12,151 bases of DNA from JADHUC01 sp964617665 (lineage in GTDB: Bacteria; Planctomycetota; Planctomycetia; Pirellulales; Pirellulaceae). The position numbers were made by a program, and so were the translations under genes. Position 1 is the first letter of the stretch. Every line of letters begins with the position of its first letter. Below are positions 1-6,221 of this stretch, in pieces. The stretch lies in NCBI GenBank assembly GCA_964617665.1, contig CAZUAH010000423.1, forward strand, positions 1 to 12,151, read 5' to 3'. The notes beneath the pieces were generated by a model. The model saw only the letters and a list, made by a program, of their open reading frames with translations, ran no database searches and was not told where the DNA came from.

Positions 1-2302
1 TGCGCATCGACTGGATCATCATTCGATTCTCGTCCAAGAGCTGGAAGTAAACGAATGTGTCGGACGGCACTGCAAAGTGAGCCGAGCCGTCTTCTTCGAC
101 TGGCACAGTGCCAAGAATCCGTTTGTTCTCCAGGCTGTGCCAGTTCATGCCCGGCGCCGTGTAGCCCTGACCGTTCCAGCGTCCCGGCGACCAGTGGCGC
201 TTTTCCGGCGACTCGACCACGCGAAGGTGCTTCACCGAGCCGCGTTCCACGCCGTGCATGTGCGTGCCCTGGTACACGTCGGCGACGTAGAAGACCCCCT
301 CGTCTTCGCTGAAATCGCGCCGCGGCGAAATCACCCGCGGCCGAGGCCGCGACCGGATAGGCATCGGGTCATAACATCCGGGCGACTCGGTGTGCAACAG
401 GATTTCGTTGCCGAACACGTCGATCAGGTAAATACCCGTCTGTTCGCCCTGGCCGATCATGCGCGAGCAGAGGAAATACTTGTCGGACAGCGGCCAGGGG
501 TCCTCGTATTTGATGCGCACGGTCCTGGCATGATGGTCGCAGTCGAAACCGCCACCAATGCGGATGGAATCGCTTGCACTAGCAGGCCAAGTGCGAAGCA
601 CGGGCGGGCGGCCGTCGATTCCCAAACGACGGTCGATGATGCCCAACGCTCCCCACAGTCGGTCGTGGTGCGGACCCAGGATACAAACGAATCGTTGCGT
701 GCCGGGGATGAGGTGCGCGTTAAATACCGCCCCGGGCACAGTGGTGTTGTTGCCCCAGTAGACCGCTTGGTTTGTGCCATCAGGATTGACGGTCCAGAGC
801 CCGTGAGCATCGCCGAAATTGCGATCGACGTATTCCCAACGGGCGTAGAGGATCCTTCCGTCGGGCAGTAGCGACGCATGATTGTCGAAAAGCGTGTTCT
901 TGGTGATCTGGTGAATGTTGGCTCCGTCAGCCTCCATGCGAAACAGGTTTGCCCCGCTGTCTCGACTGCACATGTTGTATTTCGGCTCGCGCGTGGACGA
1001 AAACACGATGCTATCGTCGGGCAGGTAGATCGGATCGAAGTCGCAAACGCCTTCGGCCGAAGTGAGTTGCCTCAAGGCGCCACCATCAATGTTCATCTCG
1101 TAGATGTGGTAGTCTTCCTCCCGGTTACGGCGTATGGCAAAGACGATTTTTTTCGCGTCGAAATACAAATCCGGGTCGCGGGCTACGCCGTCGGGAACTT
1201 CGATCAACGTCTCTACCTCGCCGCTGGCCAGGTCGATCGTCTTCATGGCCCCGCCGCCTTGGAACAGTTCGGCGTGGAAGCACCCGCGGTCGGGATTGAA
1301 TTCTCCGGTGTGAAACAGCGTGTCGATGGCGTGATAGTGGCTGCGGTACTGGTGGCGCGTAACGAATAGGATCGGTTGGCCGCTGACCAAGGGATTGCTG
1401 ATAAGAGCCTCGCGCTGGAGTGTTTCAAACGCCTGCAAGATATCCGCCATTTGGTTGGCGGTCGCCTTGGATTCTTGTTCTTGGATATCATCCAGTCGCT
1501 TGCGGAATTCCTCTCCACGCTGATAACGATTGGGAAAGGTGGTCATCAAGTCTTCGATCGCCAGACGCAGTGCGGAGAAGTCTGGTTTGCGAGGCTGCGG
1601 GCTGCCAGCATCAGCGGGCGGCTCGGGCGCGTCGGCCGACGGAATCGGTGGCACGACAAGGCCTTCGGGATAGATCCACAGGACGCTCCAGAATTCTTGT
1701 CCGAGATTGTCGTGAGTGAACGTAAGCTTCCGCACCGGGTAGTCGAAGCGGAAGTTCTTGTCGTAGACCGTGCGATCACCCTTCTTCAGTATCTGCTCGA
1801 TAAGTGGATGCACCTTGCCGTCCGCATCCGTTGCGGTCACGGTGAACTTCAACCCATTTCTCGTCAGCTTGGCGGTCCAGTCGGTAAGTGCGTACTGAAG
1901 CCTGAACGATCGCCCTTTTGGCAAATTCACGTCCCATTCGGCATTGAGCACATTCCCGTCGGGAAACGACAGCATCAGCAGCCCGCCACGCCGCTTGCCG
2001 CGCACCCACGCTTCGCCCAAAGATATGAAATCCCGGTTATCCTCTACCCATTCGAATCCGCCCGCCATTTGGTGATCTTCACCGTTGTTGCCGCAGCGGG
2101 CACGCCAGACGTATTCATGGTTGAGCTTGTCCCACACGCGGACGTTCTGCGGCGAGAAGGAAAGAGACTGTTGCGTCATATCGTCTGACGCGGTCGCGCT
2201 CGGCCGTTCAGTCGTCCGTGCTGAATTCTCGGCGCACTGAACTGACATCGCCAAGCTGATTTGAACTGCACAACAGACAAGCAGCAACAAACACTTGTGC
2301 AT
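1..2302 (-). CDS. HzsA-related secreted beta-propeller protein, 3' end beyond window
   Basis: I translated the minus strand from the ATG at 2302: it stays open for 767 codons to the window edge, so the C-terminus is missing. An in-frame stop (TGA, 2327-2329) lies just upstream, which fixes this as the first ATG. The N-terminus is a Sec signal peptide with a hydrophobic stretch at residues 4-18 and a plausible cut after SLA (residue 18). Residues about 48-215 form a beta-rich module I do not recognise, perhaps a carbohydrate-binding or jelly-roll fold. A proline-rich linker (216-240) and a helical stretch (243-300) lead to a PD40-type propeller of about 305-750, with repeats such as LPDDSIVFSSTRE, LPDGRILYARWEYVDR and VNPDGTN. 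The part from residue 295 onward matches the complete protein at 6222-9104 block by block (NPL, NPDGTN, paired HH, P-L-S, FGN, LGTVPVE-DGSAHF). The matching C-terminal CXXCH sites would lie about 30 and 80 residues past the edge. Likely periplasmic or extracellular. The substrate is unknown, and hydrazine synthase activity should not be assumed from the family name. Confidence 0.9.
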   Translation of the reverse strand, partial: MHKCLLLLVCCAVQISLAMSVQCAENSARTTERPSATASDDMTQQSLSFSPQNVRVWDKLNHEYVWRARCGNNGEDHQMAGGFEWVEDNRDFISLGEAWVRGKRRGGLLMLSFPDGNVLNAEWDVNLPKGRSFRLQYALTDWTAKLTRNGLKFTVTATDADGKVHPLIEQILKKGDRTVYDKNFRFDYPVRKLTFTHDNLGQEFWSVLWIYPEGLVVPPIPSADAPEPPADAGSPQPRKPDFSALRLAIEDLMTTFPNRYQRGEEFRKRLDDIQEQESKATANQMADILQAFETLQREALISNPLVSGQPILFVTRHQYRSHYHAIDTLFHTGEFNPDRGCFHAELFQGGGAMKTIDLASGEVETLIEVPDGVARDPDLYFDAKKIVFAIRRNREEDYHIYEMNIDGGALRQLTSAEGVCDFDPIYLPDDSIVFSSTREPKYNMCSRDSGANLFRMEADGANIHQITKNTLFDNHASLLPDGRILYARWEYVDRNFGDAHGLWTVNPDGTNQAVYWGNNTTVPGAVFNAHLIPGTQRFVCILGPHHDRLWGALGIIDRRLGIDGRPPVLRTWPASASDSIRIGGGFDCDHHARTVRIKYEDPWPLSDKYFLCSRMIGQGEQTGIYLIDVFGNEILLHTESPGCYDPMPIRSRPRPRVISPRRDFSEDEGVFYVADVYQGTHMHGVERGSVKHLRVVESPEKRHWSPGRWNGQGYTAPGMNWHSLENKRILGTVPVEEDGSAHFAVPSDTFVYFQLLDENRMMIQSMR

Positions 2303-2442
2303 AATCCTGGTCCGACGATTGTTGAGTCACGACATCGGAAAGCTAGTTTTGGGCAGGTCCCTTCCTGAAGACCTTTCTGAACACCCCTAACAGCCGAGTT
2401 CGTATCATCGGCATATTGTAGTGCTAATTGCCGAGGCTTGCT
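2303..2442 (-). other. 140-base spacer between the UnbV-type gene and the downstream propeller gene
   Basis: No gene is visible here. On the minus strand a TACAAT (2415-2420) resembles a -10 box, but no convincing -35 box sits 16-18 bases upstream, so I do not call a promoter. AGGTC and GACCT form an inverted repeat (stem 5, loop 10) near 2356-2375, with no T-run after it, so it is a poor intrinsic terminator. The only Shine-Dalgarno-like bases before the ATG at 2302 are AGGA ending two bases from the start, too close to be a good site, and GGA slightly further away. The spacer could hold a weak promoter or simply be read through from the upstream gene. Confidence 0.4.
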
Positions 2443-5400
2443 CTAGTCCAGGCCAAGAAAGGCGCTATGACATCGAGTGTTGAATTGACGTTGGTACTGG
2501 CGGGTCTTTGGGGTGTCCGGATAGCCCTCATCTGGATCGTACGGATAGGAGCTCATGCCATGAAAGGGAAGCGGGTCCACCGTGTGGGGATGTGCCGTGT
2601 AGAGATCCATATCCTTGCAGTAACTGTCGGTCTTGAGAATGAACGTGCGGCGGGAACCGGGTGGCGTGGGCCCGAAAGCGTCGACCGAGAAGCGGAGGGT
2701 CACTTCCTCGCCATGCCCCATGACTGCATAGCAATCGTCGGCTTCTCCGAGAAGTGACGTTACGTCGCCAAACCGTGTGAACGCCCCCTGCATGGTCTTC
2801 CAGTCCGCCGTCGGAGAAACGTTGGCGTAGTCGTAGAGGCTGGGGTGGCGTCCATCAGGAGAATACTCGCGAGGATAGCCCAAGAAGTGGAGGTCAGCGC
2901 TTTCGGCCGAGATCTCCGCTATCGAAAGGGCAGCGTTATCAAGATGCGGTGCCAGGTAGATCTGGTCCCAGTAGATCTCCATGTTGCTGGAAATCCGAAA
3001 AGTTCGATCAGTCGGCAACAGCTTCCCGGTCATTTCAAGCGTCATCATGTGCTGGATCCCAGCCGGATATCCGACCTCGTGGTACAGTTCGACCCACTTC
3101 CCGTCTCGCAGCACATGGATGGATGGCGCTCTGGTGCGGAGGCCGGCTTGGCGGGCCGCGTAGTTGGTCGACGAGTATGGGTACTCGACCCAACCGTAAA
3201 GGAACAACACGAGACGACAATCCGGCGGAAGTTGTCCGAGGCGTTCGCCGAAGTCGAGTTCGACAAAGTGATGATCTGCATAGCCTCTGAAGCGGCCGTC
3301 CAGATCAGTGGCGCCAGCGCAACGCCGGTCGATCCGGCGGACCTTCTCGGTGACATCGACGCCGCGGTGGTCTACTGCACGGATAGGTTCGATCGGTTGA
3401 CGGACACAGAAGATCTCAAACGGCGGCGGCGAGACGGTGACGGCCGCCATCTCGTTTGGGTAGACCTCGGTACCTTCAGGATGGTCGACAGCGATCAGCT
3501 TGGCCTCGTCGAAATACAAAACCTCCTGTAGCGATTCCACAACCTGAAGCACATACTCACCGTCTCGTGGTTCCAGCCGGGGAATGCGCACGTATTCAGT
3601 TGCGTCTGGTTGTGCGAAGACTTCGGGGCCAATCCAGTAGCCGAGTCCTCCCACGCCGCCAAAGTCTGAAACAAACTGGAATCGTGAGCCGTCCCAGGCG
3701 AACAAATGAGGGCAGGAAGACCGTTTGTGCGACGTTTCCCCGATCGGCCGCACTTGATCAGCCGCGATTCCCAGTTCGGACTGAAGTTGGGCGTCAGGCC
3801 AGCGGATCCGCAGCCAGTCGACCTGCGAGTTTGGGCCCAGTCCGGCATGGACTCGCAAGGGCGGCATGGCAACTGGTCCGGAAGGCACGCCCACGACGTG
3901 TTGTTGGGATATGACGCCTGAGCGGACTTCAACACGAGCGCCAACTGCCGATTGGCTGGATTGCGTCGTTCGATCTTTCCTGCGCATTCCGATCAGGTCA
4001 AGTTCGATCCAATGTCCGCCCGTAGTGACGTTCTCGATCAGAAACGGTTTTGCGCCCGCGGGTGCCAGGAATACGTCGCATCGCCCGTTGCCAGTGAAAT
4101 CGGCGACGACGCAACTGGCATTGCCCGAAAAGCTGATGTTCTCGAACAACTTACGAGGCGTGATCTTCGCGGCGGAAAAAAGGCCGTCACGGCCGTCGTT
4201 GTTGGCCAGCAGCGCCGGTCCGCGGCTACCGTCGGACCGCTGGGCATCCGCGATCACCACATCCAAGTCGCCGTCGTTGTCCATGTCGGCAAACTGCCCG
4301 CCCGTTCCGCCAAGTCGCCCGAAGCGATCGGCGAATCCGGCATCGGATTGAAACGACAGGCTCCCTTGATTCACAAACAGCCGAAGCCCCTGCTCAGAAG
4401 ACACAAGCAAATCGCGATCACCATCGCGATCGGGGTCGCCCGACGTAACGCTGGTCACACGCCGGATATCAAGCCCTGTGGCAGTCGCGTCCAGGATTCG
4501 ATACTTGCCCGCGCGATCGTTTACCCAAACAATGGGTTCACGGTCGCCGGCCGGGCAAAGGATCACGTCCATGTCCCAATCGTTGTCGAGATCATCGTGG
4601 ATGACCGCGGCAATGGGAACGTCGTGCAACCCAAATCCAAATTGCTCTGCGACATCAACAAATGAACCGTCCCGATTGTTGTTGTACACGCTGCTCGCGG
4701 CCGGCGTCGAGTTTCCCGAGGGTGGAACGGAACCACGTCGCAACCGGGAGGCCACGAGTTCAAGGTCGCCGTCACTGTCCAGATCAAGAAGGCGCGCGCA
4801 CGTCGTCAATTCGTCGGCGCCACAGATCGCCTCGGTGGCCGTCGCCTTTGTAAACTGCCCGAGTCCGCCGCATTGCAGCAAGAGATCCGGCCCCGCACGA
4901 CCGAGCCATAGGTCCGATGCGCCGTCGTTATCCACATCCGCGAAACAGGGGGACACACCGCGATCGGCAAGCGTCGGCCCAATGGTGAAGCTGCCGGATC
5001 CGTTATTCAGATAAAGGGCTGTGCGACCCTGCTCGTCAAGTCCCGTCAGGCACAAGTCGAGATCGCCGTCGATGTCCACGTCTTCAACCGCGATTCCAGG
5101 CAAATTCACGGAACCGTGTTTCGACCGCCAAGCCATCGTCGGGCGGTCCAAGTATTTAAGTGTCGGCGAAAACACGAAACGTGTGTCGAATCGCTGTCGG
5201 GATGGGATCAGCGGTAGACCATCCGTCCCGAGCATCATGGCGTACCTGCCCGCCGTCCCGTACCTGCCGTCAATCGAGTAACTACCAAGGAGCAGTTCGA
5301 CCTTGCGAAGCTCGCTGAAACGGTCAAGGTACTGCCTTGCCTCTTTGGCTCGTCCCGCGCGTTTGTATTGCTTTGCGAGACGGTATACGGCACTCATGGA

Positions 5401-6000
5401 GCCAGGCTCGTTGGCCACGGCCCTTTCAAGTATCTCCGTTGCTTGCTCGTCCTGGCCAAGTTTTTCCAATGCCCAAGCGCACATGTATGCCACATGCTGA
5501 TCGTCGGGGTCGACTGCCCTGACGGCCTGGAACTGTTCCAATGCCTTCTCGTATTGTCCGCAATACAGGTAGTGCAGCCCCAAGCAGTAATGGGCGTTGG
5601 TGTGGTCGGGTTCTGCCTGGAGAATCTCCTCGAAAGCAACACGAGCGGCCTTCGTGTCCTCGGCAGCAGACCCTGCGTAGTAGTGTGCAAGACCAAGGTT
5701 GAACCGTGCGGGGACCCAATTGGGGGCCAATTTCAGGACAGTGTCAAACGCCGCGACAGCCTCCGTATACCGATACTGCTCCATCAACGCAGCGCCCCGG
5801 TTGAACTCGGCGAGAGCCCGCTCTTGTTTCGCCAAGGCCTCCTTACGCTGCCGAACCCGATCCTGCCAAATGCCGTGAATGGTCAGCCCAATGCCAACCA
5901 GCAAGACGAGCAGTAGCAGCGTTCGCAAGCTGAACTGAAACCAGCGCGGCCGAGGCTTTCTCGCAGCGGCTGTTGTCTGTGTTGCGGCCATCTGAATCAT
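2443..6000 (-). CDS. Membrane-anchored TPR / FG-GAP (VCBS) / ASPIC-UnbV repeat protein, 1185 aa
   Basis: A basic N-terminus (RKPRPRW) is followed by one membrane segment at about 22-42 starting with FSLRTLLLL, a signature common in planctomycete membrane proteins. The positive-inside rule puts the rest outside the cytoplasm. Residues 62-230 hold four to five TPR units (for example LAPNWVPARFNLGLAHYYAG and EPDHTNAHYCLGLHYLYCGQYEKALEQF). Residues about 300-655 carry FG-GAP/VCBS propeller repeats with acidic calcium-type loops: DVDIDGDLDL at 307, DVDNDGASDL at 355, DLDSDGDLEL at 406, DLDNDWDMDV at 470, DPDRDGDRDL at 522, DMDNDGDLDV at 572, and a weaker one at 634. Residues about 685-745 look like ASPIC/UnbV (VGARVEVRSG, then LRIRWPDA). 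A further 430 residues begin at CPHLFAWDGSRFQFVSDFGG and are not assignable to a domain by eye. The start could be Met1 (6000) or Met4 (5991). Neither has a clear Shine-Dalgarno, and an in-frame stop at 6046-6048 rules out a longer form. Likely an envelope scaffold or binding protein; no catalytic motif was seen. Confidence 0.92.
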   Translation of the reverse strand: MIQMAATQTTAAARKPRPRWFQFSLRTLLLLVLLVGIGLTIHGIWQDRVRQRKEALAKQERALAEFNRGAALMEQYRYTEAVAAFDTVLKLAPNWVPARFNLGLAHYYAGSAAEDTKAARVAFEEILQAEPDHTNAHYCLGLHYLYCGQYEKALEQFQAVRAVDPDDQHVAYMCAWALEKLGQDEQATEILERAVANEPGSMSAVYRLAKQYKRAGRAKEARQYLDRFSELRKVELLLGSYSIDGRYGTAGRYAMMLGTDGLPLIPSRQRFDTRFVFSPTLKYLDRPTMAWRSKHGSVNLPGIAVEDVDIDGDLDLCLTGLDEQGRTALYLNNGSGSFTIGPTLADRGVSPCFADVDNDGASDLWLGRAGPDLLLQCGGLGQFTKATATEAICGADELTTCARLLDLDSDGDLELVASRLRRGSVPPSGNSTPAASSVYNNNRDGSFVDVAEQFGFGLHDVPIAAVIHDDLDNDWDMDVILCPAGDREPIVWVNDRAGKYRILDATATGLDIRRVTSVTSGDPDRDGDRDLLVSSEQGLRLFVNQGSLSFQSDAGFADRFGRLGGTGGQFADMDNDGDLDVVIADAQRSDGSRGPALLANNDGRDGLFSAAKITPRKLFENISFSGNASCVVADFTGNGRCDVFLAPAGAKPFLIENVTTGGHWIELDLIGMRRKDRTTQSSQSAVGARVEVRSGVISQQHVVGVPSGPVAMPPLRVHAGLGPNSQVDWLRIRWPDAQLQSELGIAADQVRPIGETSHKRSSCPHLFAWDGSRFQFVSDFGGVGGLGYWIGPEVFAQPDATEYVRIPRLEPRDGEYVLQVVESLQEVLYFDEAKLIAVDHPEGTEVYPNEMAAVTVSPPPFEIFCVRQPIEPIRAVDHRGVDVTEKVRRIDRRCAGATDLDGRFRGYADHHFVELDFGERLGQLPPDCRLVLFLYGWVEYPYSSTNYAARQAGLRTRAPSIHVLRDGKWVELYHEVGYPAGIQHMMTLEMTGKLLPTDRTFRISSNMEIYWDQIYLAPHLDNAALSIAEISAESADLHFLGYPREYSPDGRHPSLYDYANVSPTADWKTMQGAFTRFGDVTSLLGEADDCYAVMGHGEEVTLRFSVDAFGPTPPGSRRTFILKTDSYCKDMDLYTAHPHTVDPLPFHGMSSYPYDPDEGYPDTPKTRQYQRQFNTRCHSAFLGLD

Positions 6001-6017
6001 CCCGCGGCACCAGCGGG
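6001..6017 (-). repeat. Short GC-rich hairpin abutting the start codon of the UnbV-type gene
   Basis: CCCGC (6001-6005) and GCGGG (6013-6017) are perfect inverted copies around a 7-base loop. In the mRNA the 3' arm ends directly at the ATG at 6000. No Shine-Dalgarno is visible next to it. The hairpin could hinder initiation at 6000 and favour the second Met at 5991, or affect translation efficiency. A 5-bp stem in GC-rich DNA can also arise by chance. Confidence 0.3.
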
Positions 6018-6221
6018 CTTGCGTGGAACCAATGGTTGGACCGTATCAGCGAACGGGCCTGTGTTCTTGTACGATTCAGCGGCGGGGAGAGTTCGATGGT
6101 GTGACACCGCCCACCAGTTGGCACGGCAAACGCACAGCATATCTCGCGGATGCCACTTTCCTGGCCTGCAACGATAACCCACGGCACCAGCGTCAAGTTT
6201 GCTCAAACAACCAAGCGGAAG
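6018..6221 (-). other. Palindrome-containing spacer between two minus-strand envelope genes
   Basis: No convincing gene is present. The spacer contains two 11-base palindromes, AACCAATGGTT (6027-6037) and GGTGTGACACC (6098-6108), each with 5-base arms around one central base. It also holds a longer-range GGCGG (6081-6085) / CCGCC (6107-6111) pairing that overlaps the second palindrome. None is followed by a T-run on either strand, so an intrinsic terminator for the gene ending at 6222 is not supported. The palindromes could be operator-like sites, but no repeats of the same word were found elsewhere in the window by eye. Confidence 0.3.

Noticed and set aside
77..2188. Three consecutive long plus-strand open frames (77-871, 878-1369, 1376-2188)
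   Set aside because: All lie in one frame opposite the minus-strand propeller gene, which is open for 767 codons with a signal peptide and family motifs. The plus-strand translations show no recognisable domain. They are mirror-frame artefacts of GC-rich codon use.
2356..2375. AGGTC/GACCT inverted repeat as a terminator between minus-strand genes
   Set aside because: Only a 5-bp stem with a 10-base loop and no T-run downstream.
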